Origin: Promethearchaeota archaeon
GTDB taxonomy: Archaea; Asgardarchaeota; Lokiarchaeia; Sigynarchaeales; SOKP01
Assembly (NCBI GenBank): GCA_019057975.1
Contig: JAHLWJ010000258.1
Coordinates: 1 to 6,499, forward strand
Direction of reading: 5' to 3'
DNA: 6,499 nucleotides
Shown: piece after piece, positions 1 through 6,053 of the stretch
How positions within the stretch are numbered: the first letter of the stretch is position 1
Layout of the letters: each line of letters opens with the position of its first letter
Translations under genes and position numbers: made by a program
The notes under the pieces: model-generated
Database searches by the model: none
The model's input: only the letters and a program-made list of their open reading frames with translations
Told to the model about the DNA's origin: nothing

Positions 1-720
1 AAATATTTTAATATTTCAGATTCTTATATCTCTATTAATGTTGCTTTAGAAGATGCTGCCGTCCATCATGGATACAAAACAGAATTAAAAATGATAGATA
101 TTGATGAAAATACGAATATTCAGGATGAACTAAATGATTGTGATGGTGTTTTATTAACACCTGGATTTGGTGAAAGGGCTGTAGAGGGAATGATTGCGTC
201 TGCGGAATATGTCATGGAAAAGAAATTGCCCTTTCTCGGTATATGTTTCGGGGCTCAACTGTTTTTTATAGCATTTTGCAGGAAATATTTAGGTTTAAAA
301 GGAGCAAATTCGACAGAAATTGATCCAAACACTCAATATCCCGTAATAGATCTTTTAGAAAGTCAGAAAAACGTTACTGAGAAAGGCGGTACTATGAGAT
401 TAGGTGCTCAAAAAATTTTAGTTGAAAAAGGAACAAAATTATTTGATGCATACAAACAAAATGAGATTTTAGAAAGATTTAGGCATAGATTTCATATTCA
501 AGAACGATTTATCACTGATGAAGCTAAAAATAAAGGTATGGTTATTTCTAGTCGAGATGAAACAGGTAAGATTATAAACAGTATTGAACTAGATAGAAAG
601 GATCATTGGATGGTTGGCGTTCAATTTCATCCTGAATTCAAATCAAGACCATATAAACCATCTCCAATGTATTTCGATTTCTTAAAAGAGTGTATAAAGT
701 ATAAAAAGTCGAAAAAATGA
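1..720 (+). CDS. pyrG: CTP synthase, C-terminal glutamine amidotransferase part (5' end outside window)
   Basis: CTP synthase makes CTP from UTP, ATP and glutamine in the cytosol; this is its ammonia-producing class I amidotransferase domain. The frame is open from base 1, so the gene is cut by the window edge and 91 is only an internal Met. Visible family landmarks in order: a KY...DSY linker start (codons 1-9), a TPGFGER loop, the nucleophile Cys in GICFGAQ (244-246), ANSTEIDP, GGTMRLGA, an RHRF segment, and QFHPEFKSRP with the triad His (628-630) and Glu (634-636). The 239 visible codons match the last ~240 of a usual ~535-residue enzyme, so the synthetase domain should lie just upstream. 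Several motif residues deviate: VPGGFG reads LTPGFG, GICLGMQ reads GICFGAQ, and ERHRHRYE reads ERFRHRFH. It may thus be a divergent or paralogous CTP synthase. It ends in tandem TGA TGA, 15 bp before the convergent 950-residue gene. Confidence 0.93.
   Translation, partial: KYFNISDSYISINVALEDAAVHHGYKTELKMIDIDENTNIQDELNDCDGVLLTPGFGERAVEGMIASAEYVMEKKLPFLGICFGAQLFFIAFCRKYLGLKGANSTEIDPNTQYPVIDLLESQKNVTEKGGTMRLGAQKILVEKGTKLFDAYKQNEILERFRHRFHIQERFITDEAKNKGMVISSRDETGKIINSIELDRKDHWMVGVQFHPEFKSRPYKPSPMYFDFLKECIKYKKSKK
703..717 (-). terminator. T-rich terminator after the 950-residue gene
   Basis: Read on the minus strand this is T6, three bases, T5, beginning about 19 bases after the stop of the large minus-strand gene and lying inside the last codons of pyrG. 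With the plus-strand tract at 727-737 it forms a compact bidirectional stop for two convergent genes. Inferred from composition and position. Confidence 0.35.
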
Positions 721-726
721 TGAATC

Positions 727-737
727 GTTTCTTTTTT
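727..737 (+). terminator. T-rich terminator after pyrG
   Basis: A T-rich run (TTT C TTTTTT) starts six bases after the second stop of pyrG. Archaeal RNA polymerase terminates on such tracts without a hairpin. It overlaps the last codon of the convergent gene. Assignment rests on position and composition only. Confidence 0.45.
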
Positions 738-3588
738 AAATAATTGTAACTTCTGACATTTCTCTTAGAACCTTGATGTGATTGGTGAACTCATCATTCG
801 AACATAGATTTAGTAATTCTTTCTTCGAAATTTCAGCAGCATCATTTTTTTCTCTAAATTCAAAAGGCGAGAGAATACCAGAAGAACTCTTCTCCTTTAA
901 TTTATTAACTATTTTATCAATTTCTTGGTTAAATTCATCTAAATTTTCTAAGTTTTCAGATAATGCTGCTGGAAGACTTGAATGTACTTTTTTCAAAGAA
1001 TTTGAATACTTTAGAAGTGTCTTAGAAAATTCGATTCTTGATTCTATGGTTTCATGCATTTTTTCTGATTCATCTAAGAGCTTAAACATAATTTCGTAAA
1101 ACTTAATTTCATTTTTATCTCTATTAAGAAATTTTGTTAAGTTCATAATTTTTTGAGATGCATCAAAATCCTTAAAATTTTCATATTCTCTAATTTTGTT
1201 TTCAGTATCTTTGATATCGAGTTGAAGTTGTTCTAGTTTCTGGTTGCTTAGATATTTGTCTAATTTCATTATTTTCTTTTGGTATTCTTGTTCATCAAGA
1301 ATTGTTCTTGTAGTTTCAAACACTTCTGGTAGCGGAGTATATATATATTTTAGTAGCAATATATATATCGAATGTTCTGGATTAGCGACTTTGTAATCAA
1401 AGAATTCGATAGTATCAATATTTTCTCTTAAATCTACTAATAGTTTAAAGAATTTTCTCATAGCTAACATATTTTGTTGGGCATCAAAAGCAATTTGATA
1501 CATCTCTTCAAAATATTTATTATAAAATCTGTTTGCTAAATCAAGTTTTTGAAGAAATAAATTTACAATTGGGATTAGTTCTCCTGTAAAACCTGATTTT
1601 TTATACTCAGTGCCAATATCTTTTAAACGCTCTTCTTCACGATATGTAATTATTTTAATTATTAACTCAGGAAAATCTTTTGTGACAATATCATATGTTT
1701 TTATGAAGTATCCTTTTTTACTTAGAACTGGAACGATTGTATTAATTGTCATTGTCCGTTGTTGAATTGCTTTAAGATCTTCTTCAAGTATTCGGTTAAT
1801 ATGTTCATCGATATTTTGCTTTTTCTCAAAATTTGCAACTTTACGATCTTTTAATAATTGATTGAGTCTAATTCCTCTGATTTGCGCATTCCTACCACCA
1901 AACATCTCAATAAAAATTGATCCAAGAATCCTAAAAGCCAAAGCTGCTGTTAATTTTTTATCTTTTTCCGCATCTATTAAAATCTGATTAGTTAACATTG
2001 TTAATAAGCGAAAAATAAATGTTCTTTCTTTTTCTCTTGGAATTTCTTTTATTTTTTCATTATACTGCTCTTGTATTTGATCCACTGGAAACTTATTTTC
2101 CCATAGAAATTCTAAGATTCGATCTCCCTCTGGATCTGAAAGGATATCAAGAAACCGAGGAATAATTTCTGCTATAGCATTAGCCCAACTAAAATGCTCT
2201 TTTGCTAAGGGAATTTCCTCATGGAATTCCGCCAATAAATCATGAATTAAACCTCCTTTCTCAATCATCTTAGGTCCATCATATCTACCGAGAGTGTGGA
2301 TAAGTATTTCATCAAAATTTGGCTCTGAAGACAAAGGCATACGTACTTCTATCTTCTCTAAAAATGCCTTAAATAAATCGAATAGACTTCTAACTTTATG
2401 ATTTGATCTATTTATAATAAATTGATTGATTTCTGCATTATTTAAATTACTTAATTCATTTAAGGAATTTGCAAACATGATTGCTCCATTAAACAATAAC
2501 TCTACTTTTTCGGGTTCATGATAAGAAGCTGTTTCTGAGAATTTAAATAAAAATTTTGCTAGATCAGAGCCAAGATATTCTCTGTGTTGTTCTGGAATTT
2601 GATCAATTGCATTTAATAATTCTTCCATTAACATTTGAATCATGTCCTGACCCACTATAAGAGAATATTTCTTTTCTGCTCGTTTTAAAAAAGCTTCAAC
2701 ATCTGTAAATTGAATTCGTTTTTCTTCTTTGCCTAACAAATGAATTAGAATATCTTCTAAGCTCTCACATTTTTCAATTGATCCTCCATTCTTAACTTCA
2801 TTCAAAAATGCTATAAATAAATCTAATATTGTAAAAGATTTGTTCTTACTTCTTTTTATTATTTCTTGATTGATTTGCTCCTTAGATTTTCCATTTAGAT
2901 TAGAAAGTGCCTTATTGAATAATAATACATGATTTAATATTCTCTCTAAGGTTTCAGCAGGTAGATTCTCAACATTTTGAGAGAACTTAAACAGATATTT
3001 TGGAAACTCAGAGCTAATATAATCTTGAATATTTTCATCTACTTTAGAAAAGGTTGACATTATTTTTTTTGAGTAATTTTGTGATTTTTCATCTCCAATT
3101 TTGGTTTTGAAATTCTTCTCAGCACGTTTGATAAATAATTCTAAATCATTTAATTGAGCAATTTCAGCTTTATTTCCAAAAATATAAGTAAGAACATCTT
3201 CGAAATTTCTACCTTTTTCAAGAATTCCCCCATTTTTCGCTTTCTCGACTAAAATATTTAGTAAATCAGATAGGTTTCGCACTTTATTATTGCTTCTCTT
3301 AATTAAAAGTTGATTCATTTGACTACTATCTTTATTTATTAAATCTCTTAGTGACTCTGCAAATATTGAAACGTGCTTTAGAACGTTTTCAACTATTCCT
3401 GGAGATACATCCTCAATTTCTTGAGAATAATTAAATATGAATCTTGGGATCTCTGAACCAATAACACGTCTAAATGTAGCAGGAATTTCATTTGTAGTTT
3501 TTCTTATGGTTTCCATCGTGGATGTCGCTTGTGCTTCTCCCAATTTTTCTTTAAATTGTCTTTCAGCTCTTTTTAAAAAAACTTCCAT
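736..3588 (-). CDS. 950-residue all-helical protein with three tandem 148-residue repeats, unknown function
   Basis: I do not recognise this protein. Residues 1-444 are three copies of one helical unit, each opening with F(L/I)KRAE(K/R). Inside each unit come a (I/L)(G/S)S(E/D)..(K/R)(F/Y)(I/L)F segment, an INQ.(I/L)I(K/N)RS..K segment and a closing (E/D)(D/E)(I/V)L....G. Equivalent motifs recur at exactly 148 residues (F4/F152/F300; I96/I244/I392; G138/G286/G434). Residues ~448-566 may be a worn fourth unit. Residues ~567-760 are helical with no motif I know, ~762-860 are charged and coiled-coil-like, and the last ~90 are polar. No signal peptide, membrane segment, Walker motif or metal-binding cluster is visible, so it looks cytosolic and is perhaps a scaffold or binding protein. 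The ATG start is the first residue of repeat 1; no Shine-Dalgarno precedes it, but a TATA-like box lies ~65 bases upstream. It is transcribed alone, convergent with pyrG. A resemblance to DUF2267-type helical domains crossed my mind but is unsupported. Confidence 0.88.
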   Translation of the reverse strand: MEVFLKRAERQFKEKLGEAQATSTMETIRKTTNEIPATFRRVIGSEIPRFIFNYSQEIEDVSPGIVENVLKHVSIFAESLRDLINKDSSQMNQLLIKRSNNKVRNLSDLLNILVEKAKNGGILEKGRNFEDVLTYIFGNKAEIAQLNDLELFIKRAEKNFKTKIGDEKSQNYSKKIMSTFSKVDENIQDYISSEFPKYLFKFSQNVENLPAETLERILNHVLLFNKALSNLNGKSKEQINQEIIKRSKNKSFTILDLFIAFLNEVKNGGSIEKCESLEDILIHLLGKEEKRIQFTDVEAFLKRAEKKYSLIVGQDMIQMLMEELLNAIDQIPEQHREYLGSDLAKFLFKFSETASYHEPEKVELLFNGAIMFANSLNELSNLNNAEINQFIINRSNHKVRSLFDLFKAFLEKIEVRMPLSSEPNFDEILIHTLGRYDGPKMIEKGGLIHDLLAEFHEEIPLAKEHFSWANAIAEIIPRFLDILSDPEGDRILEFLWENKFPVDQIQEQYNEKIKEIPREKERTFIFRLLTMLTNQILIDAEKDKKLTAALAFRILGSIFIEMFGGRNAQIRGIRLNQLLKDRKVANFEKKQNIDEHINRILEEDLKAIQQRTMTINTIVPVLSKKGYFIKTYDIVTKDFPELIIKIITYREEERLKDIGTEYKKSGFTGELIPIVNLFLQKLDLANRFYNKYFEEMYQIAFDAQQNMLAMRKFFKLLVDLRENIDTIEFFDYKVANPEHSIYILLLKYIYTPLPEVFETTRTILDEQEYQKKIMKLDKYLSNQKLEQLQLDIKDTENKIREYENFKDFDASQKIMNLTKFLNRDKNEIKFYEIMFKLLDESEKMHETIESRIEFSKTLLKYSNSLKKVHSSLPAALSENLENLDEFNQEIDKIVNKLKEKSSSGILSPFEFREKNDAAEISKKELLNLCSNDEFTNHIKVLREMSEVTII
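1891..2247 (-). repeat. Possible degenerate fourth repeat unit (residues ~448-566)
   Basis: An IIPRFLDI segment (475-482) resembles EIPRFIFN of unit 1. Further on, TNQILIDAEKDKK (533-545) resembles MNQLLIKRSNNK, and a GG (564-565) falls about where the NGG turn is expected. Spacing between the first two landmarks is ~13 residues longer than in units 1-3, and the opening F(L/I)KRAE motif is missing. This is suggestive, not proven. Confidence 0.35.
2257..2700 (-). repeat. Repeat unit 3 (residues 297-444) of the 950-residue protein
   Basis: Third 444-bp unit. It opens VEAFLKRAEK and contains LGSDLAKFLF (339-348), INQFIINRSNHK (387-398) and FDEILIHTLG (425-434). The landmarks sit exactly 148 residues after those of unit 2. 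The NGG turn of units 1 and 2 is replaced here (around 415-417), so the linker before the last helix has drifted. Confidence 0.83.
2701..3144 (-). repeat. Repeat unit 2 (residues 149-296) of the 950-residue protein
   Basis: Second 444-bp unit. It opens LELFIKRAEK and contains ISSEFPKYLF (191-200), INQEIIKRSKNK (239-250), an NGG turn (267-269) and LEDILIHLLG (277-286). Every landmark is displaced from unit 1 by exactly 148 residues. Confidence 0.85.
3145..3588 (-). repeat. Repeat unit 1 (residues 1-148) of the 950-residue protein
   Basis: First 444-bp unit. It opens MEVFLKRAER and contains IGSEIPRFIF (43-52), NQLLIKRSNNK (92-102), an NGG turn (119-121) and FEDVLTYIFG (129-138). By hand count it is about 34% identical (51 of 148 residues) to unit 2, with no gap. 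Confidence 0.85.
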
Positions 3589-3651
3589 TATTTTAACACA
3601 TTCAAATCAAATAAGAAATATTGAACACTCACTTTTAAAATGAATTCGTTC

Positions 3652-3660
3652 AAATTTATA
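3652..3660 (-). promoter_or_regulatory. TATA-like promoter element for the 950-residue gene
   Basis: On the minus strand this reads TATAAATTT, preceded by an AT-rich stretch. It lies ~65 bases before the ATG, which would put transcription start near 3630 and leave a leader of about 40 bases. AT-rich background makes chance matches common. Confidence 0.35.
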
Positions 3661-3721
3661 ATAAGATAATTAAATAACCTAGAAAATAAATTTAAATTTA
3701 TGTTTCTTTAACTTTTTCCTC

Positions 3722-3841
3722 TTTATATGGAGCAACTTTCATATTAGAAATAAACTAAAAGAGTTGAGATTTTGATTAATATATGAGGTTATTGACAAAT
3801 TGCAAAGAATGGTAAGAATGCTCCCTCCACGTAAAAATTAG
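3722..3841 (+). pseudogene. FGGY-family carbohydrate kinase remnant (copy A)
   Basis: Read in one frame with its stop ignored, this gives ...HIRNKLKELRF, stop, LIYEVIDKLQRM...MLPPRKN, stop. The first part matches the end of the kinase fragment at 6054-6323 (YIKNKLKQLTF, stop). The second part resembles the region of FGGY kinases that follows, where a helix leads to a PPG.(N/E)GL motif; here it reads PPRKN and then a stop. Remaining kinase-like residues (IFKPIF, compare IFLPYF) may follow to about 3870. No intact start or catalytic segment remains, so it cannot encode an enzyme. It overlaps no gene and lies in the spacer between the 950-residue gene and the toxin-antitoxin pair. The FGGY assignment is from remembered family motifs and from homology to copy B. 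Confidence 0.6.
3741..3787 (+). repeat. Direct repeat, left copy (47 bp)
   Basis: It matches 6289-6335 at 42 of 47 positions without gaps, by hand alignment; mismatches are at 3747, 3761, 3763, 3768 and 3780. It codes for the end of the kinase fragment plus the shared in-frame TGA (3773-3775) and four codons beyond. Confidence 0.8.
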
Positions 3842-3935
3842 ATATTTAAACCAATTTTTTATTCATTTTTATTCTGCTTCAAATTTATCTGTATTTTAAA
3901 AATACTTTGATATAGTATAAATAACAGAAAGATGA

Positions 3936-3946
3936 TTTTATATATA
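3936..3946 (+). promoter_or_regulatory. TATA box for the hepT-mntA operon
   Basis: TTTTATATATA lies about 36 bases (centre to ATG) before hepT. Archaeal start sites fall ~25 bases after the TATA centre, which puts transcription start near 3966 and leaves a leader of only ~10 bases. This fits the absence of a Shine-Dalgarno before hepT. A second TATA-like string, TATAAATA at 3916-3923, is a weaker alternative. Confidence 0.5.
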
Positions 3947-3976
3947 GGCGTAAAAGTATTTTTATAGTGATTTCGA

Positions 3977-4381
3977 ATGGATGAACTGAGAATTAAACGT
4001 TATCGCGACAAAATCAACCACGTTGTGGATTATATAAAGGATTTACCATTTGAACCAAAAAATGAACTTGAAAAACGTGGAATATTCTATTCATTACAAA
4101 CTTCTATCGAAGCAATTGTAGATTTAATTGCAATGCTTACAAAAGATTTAGGGATTCAAGTCAAAGATGATAATGCAAATATTTCTGAAATTGTTAAAAA
4201 ACGAAAACTAAAATCTGAATTAGGAGTGAAATTGAAAAAAGCTAATGGTATGCGAAATATCATAGTCCATCGTTACAACGATTTTGAAGAACAGATCATC
4301 TTAAATTCAGTTGAAGAAATTAAAGATCTATTATCAAAATGGACAAAAGTGGTGGAGGAGATTTTAAATGAAATCTCTTGA
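3977..4381 (+). CDS. hepT: HepT-like HEPN ribonuclease toxin
   Basis: HepT toxins are small all-helical RNases that cleave RNA and arrest growth until the MntA partner neutralises them by adding AMP to a tyrosine. The 134-residue length is typical. The C-terminal half carries the HEPN active-site motif R-x4-H-x-Y as RNIIVHRY (Arg93, His98, Tyr100), preceded by GM as in many HepT proteins; Tyr100 corresponds to the AMP-modified tyrosine. The N-terminal helix pair includes the (F/I)YSLQTSIEAIVDL stretch usual for the family. It overlaps the downstream antitoxin gene by 14 bp, so translation is probably coupled. No Shine-Dalgarno precedes the ATG; the promoter position suggests an almost leaderless mRNA. 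All key residues are present, so it looks active. Toxin activity is inferred from the family. Confidence 0.9.
   Translation: MDELRIKRYRDKINHVVDYIKDLPFEPKNELEKRGIFYSLQTSIEAIVDLIAMLTKDLGIQVKDDNANISEIVKKRKLKSELGVKLKKANGMRNIIVHRYNDFEEQIILNSVEEIKDLLSKWTKVVEEILNEIS
4354..4360 (+). promoter_or_regulatory. Shine-Dalgarno site for mntA
   Basis: GGAGGAG lies seven bases before the ATG at 4368, inside the end of hepT. It is a strong site that fixes the mntA start. It contrasts with the missing site before hepT, which could bias synthesis toward antitoxin. Confidence 0.8.
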
Positions 4382-4766
4382 GATTGAGGAATTACGGGAG
4401 AACCTGAGATCATTAAAAGAAAAATATGATGTTATTCTATATGGATCTCACGTAGAAGGAGGCACTCGCCCCAATTCAGATATTGATATAGCAGTGATTT
4501 CCCTTGAAAAAAATGTAGAGAAGAATATAGAATTACAAGAAAAACTATTAGGTAAATTACCTTTAACATTTGATGTTAGGGTATTTGAACTATTTCCTAT
4601 ATATATTCAAATCTCTATTGTTGACAATTATAAGGTTGTTTTTGGAGATATTTTGGAAATTTCTGAATATTTTTATTCTGTTCGTAAAAAATGGGACGAT
4701 TGTAAACATCGGATCCTATCTAACCAATTCTCAAGTCATCGTGAAAGGCTTGCTTTAATTAAATAA
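4368..4766 (+). CDS. mntA: MntA-like minimal nucleotidyltransferase antitoxin
   Basis: MntA-type proteins transfer AMP from ATP to the active-site tyrosine of the HEPN toxin, shutting it off. The 132-residue protein has the polymerase-beta-type nucleotidyltransferase signature G-S-x10-D-x-D (Gly26, Ser27, Asp38, Asp40) and a third candidate acidic ligand, Asp69, in the TFDVRVFE strand. The last ~40 residues are basic and helical, a common tail in this family. It is the second gene of the operon, overlaps hepT by 14 bp and has its own strong Shine-Dalgarno. All catalytic residues are present, so antitoxin activity is likely. Pairing with hepT is supported by gene order and overlap; the modifying chemistry is known for the family and inferred here. 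Confidence 0.9.
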   Translation: MKSLEIEELRENLRSLKEKYDVILYGSHVEGGTRPNSDIDIAVISLEKNVEKNIELQEKLLGKLPLTFDVRVFELFPIYIQISIVDNYKVVFGDILEISEYFYSVRKKWDDCKHRILSNQFSSHRERLALIK

Positions 4767-4914
4767 ATACGTGAATTTTTCCCCCTTTATTTTTAAGATA
4801 TTTTATCACGGCTTCTAAAACTTCAGGTGTTCTTTGAGCATATGTTTTGACTTTCTTAAAAATAAAATATGAATAGTTTGTTGAAGATAAAACTAATATA
4901 AGAATTATACTGAA
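4759..4914 (-). pseudogene. Start-less reading frame, probable 3' remnant of an unidentified gene
   Basis: The minus strand is open for 51 codons between tandem TAA stops at 4915-4920 and a TAA at 4759-4761. There is no ATG anywhere, and the only GTG is deep inside. The last ~31 codons look like true protein: KKVKTYAQRTPEVLEAVIKY followed by LKNKGGKIHVFI, an amphipathic helix, a GG turn and a final strand. The first ~18 codons are hydrophobic and AT-rich like spacer. I read this as the tail of a gene whose front was deleted, ending 8 bp inside the 3' end of mntA. I cannot name the family. Chance cannot be excluded at this length. Confidence 0.35.
4776..4794 (+). terminator. Pyrimidine-rich terminator after mntA
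   Basis: Ten bases after the mntA stop comes T5 C5 T3 A T5 on the sense strand. T-rich tracts of this kind end archaeal transcripts. On the opposite strand the same bases fall in the start-less frame 4759-4914. Confidence 0.45.
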
Positions 4915-4919
4915 TTATT

Positions 4920-4931
4920 AAAAAAAGCGCT
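4920..4931 (-). terminator. T-tract terminator after the glycyl-radical activase gene
   Basis: On the minus strand an AGCGCT palindrome (4926-4931) runs into seven T (4920-4926), about 44 bases after the activase stop. The stem is very short, so the T7 run probably does the work, as is usual in archaea. Confidence 0.5.
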
Positions 4932-4974
4932 TGAATAAATGAAATATATTAAATAATACCTCTTTTTTAAAATT

Positions 4975-5907
4975 TTATCCTCCTATTTGAGCCTTTACGC
5001 CACAAGATTCAACAATCTCCTTAAGCGTTATCATATGGTCGTCACTGGGGGGTTCAACATCTGTAAGTTTATACTCCATTCCAATACGACCGTATGTCTG
5101 AATGCCAAATTTATGGTAAGTTAAAAGTTCTATTCTTTTAAGATTTTCACCTAAATCAAAAGCAAATCTTGCTGTGGCTGTTATATTGTCGTCAGAATCA
5201 TTAATACCCGGTATCACGGGAATGCGTATTATCATAGGTCTTATCGCAGAAATTTTTTTAGCATTTTCTAAAATAAGCTCATTAGAAACACCAGTTATTT
5301 CTTTATGGATAGTGGGATCCATATGTTTAATATCTAAATACACGAGGTCCACATATTTAAGGAGATTTTCCATATTATCCCATTTTACATATCCGCATGT
5401 TTCTATTGCTGTATTTATGTAATTCTGCTTACATCTTTTAAGGAATGCTGTAACAAAATCGAGTTGCATGGTGGGTTCACCGCCGCCAACAGTGACACCG
5501 CCATTTGATCGCCTATAAAATGGGCTATCCTTATTAACATCTTGGAATAGTTCCTCAAATGTCATATAATAACCTATAAGTTTCAAGGCTTGATTTGGGC
5601 AGGATTTAACACATTGACCGCAATCTGTACAGAGTTCTCTGTCAATAATTATCCCAGCATCATCGGAAATTGTAATAGCATGAATAGGGCATACATCAAC
5701 ACACACACCGCACTTTTTACAATTATATTCATTATGCAAAATTTCAGGTTTTGAATTCTGGGTTTGAGGAGAAGAACACCACAAGCACTTTAAGGGGCAT
5801 CCCTTCATGTAAACCAGAGTTCGAATTCCAGGACCATCATGGATGGCGAACCTTTGTAAGTCGTAAATAAAACCTTTACGTATAGGTTCATTTATTTTCT
5901 GGACCAT
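4975..5907 (-). CDS. Glycyl-radical-enzyme activating enzyme (radical SAM, two extra 4Fe-4S clusters)
   Basis: Such activases use S-adenosylmethionine and a 4Fe-4S cluster to place the catalytic radical on a backbone glycine of a partner glycyl-radical enzyme, anaerobically, in the cytosol. The 310-residue protein shows, in order: the family opening LQRFAIHDGPGIRT (17-30); the radical-SAM triad C-x3-C-x2-C as CPLKCLWC (Cys37, 41, 44); two ferredoxin motifs (Cys63/66/69/73 and Cys93/96/99/103); the GGVTVGGGEP SAM-binding loop (136-145); and YLDIKH (190-195), IPVIPGIND (229-237) and TYHKFG (263-268). The ferredoxin insert puts it with the BssD/HpdA/CutD-like class rather than the short PflA. 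The ATG is set by GAGG eight bases upstream. It is monocistronic as far as visible, and no glycyl-radical enzyme lies in the window, so the substrate is unknown. All cluster ligands are intact. Confidence 0.93.
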   Translation of the reverse strand: MVQKINEPIRKGFIYDLQRFAIHDGPGIRTLVYMKGCPLKCLWCSSPQTQNSKPEILHNEYNCKKCGVCVDVCPIHAITISDDAGIIIDRELCTDCGQCVKSCPNQALKLIGYYMTFEELFQDVNKDSPFYRRSNGGVTVGGGEPTMQLDFVTAFLKRCKQNYINTAIETCGYVKWDNMENLLKYVDLVYLDIKHMDPTIHKEITGVSNELILENAKKISAIRPMIIRIPVIPGINDSDDNITATARFAFDLGENLKRIELLTYHKFGIQTYGRIGMEYKLTDVEPPSDDHMITLKEIVESCGVKAQIGG

Positions 5908-5915
5908 AGTTTTTT

Positions 5916-5919
5916 CCTC
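5916..5919 (-). promoter_or_regulatory. Shine-Dalgarno site for the activase
   Basis: The minus strand reads TGAGGA with GAGG eight bases before the ATG at 5905-5907. A nearer-upstream ATG overlapping this site (5919-5921) is out of frame, which supports the chosen start. Confidence 0.65.
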
Positions 5920-5975
5920 ATAATGTAAATAAGATTGTGGATTTAAATAAAAATTAGATAAATTTATGATTGTAT

Positions 5976-5983
5976 TATATAAA
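5976..5983 (-). promoter_or_regulatory. TATA box for the activase gene
   Basis: The minus strand reads TTTATATA, a near-ideal archaeal TATA box, about 70 bases before the ATG. Predicted transcription start is near 5953, leaving a leader of roughly 45 bases that contains the Shine-Dalgarno. Confidence 0.5.
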
Positions 5984-6053
5984 AATACTATTACTTACTT
6001 AAATTTTTTTCATTTGAGGTAAAGTTCTGAAGTCTTCTTCTATAAATTGGACA

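Noticed and set aside
782..1099. Open frame of 105 codons on the plus strand
   Set aside because: It lies wholly within the long minus-strand gene, and its Ser/Phe-rich composition is what the antisense of a Glu/Lys/Asn-rich helical protein gives. It has no RBS.
1339..1374. AT-repeat inverted repeat that might be a regulatory palindrome
   Set aside because: It lies inside the 950-residue gene and is explained by the codons of an Ile/Tyr/Leu-rich helix (IYILLLKYIY).
3437..3643. Open frame of 68 codons on the plus strand over the start of the 950-residue gene
   Set aside because: Most of it is antisense to repeat unit 1, whose match to units 2 and 3 proves the minus strand is coding.
3820..3832. 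Minus-strand GGAGGGAG as a Shine-Dalgarno
   Set aside because: No start codon follows at a suitable distance on that strand, and the bases are explained by the PPR codons of kinase remnant A.
4570..4758. Hydrophobic 62-codon frame on the plus strand
   Set aside because: It is a shifted-frame shadow of mntA, whose catalytic motifs and length support the other frame.
5174..5422. Open frame of 82 codons on the plus strand
   Set aside because: It is antisense to the radical-SAM activase, whose cysteine motifs are unambiguous.
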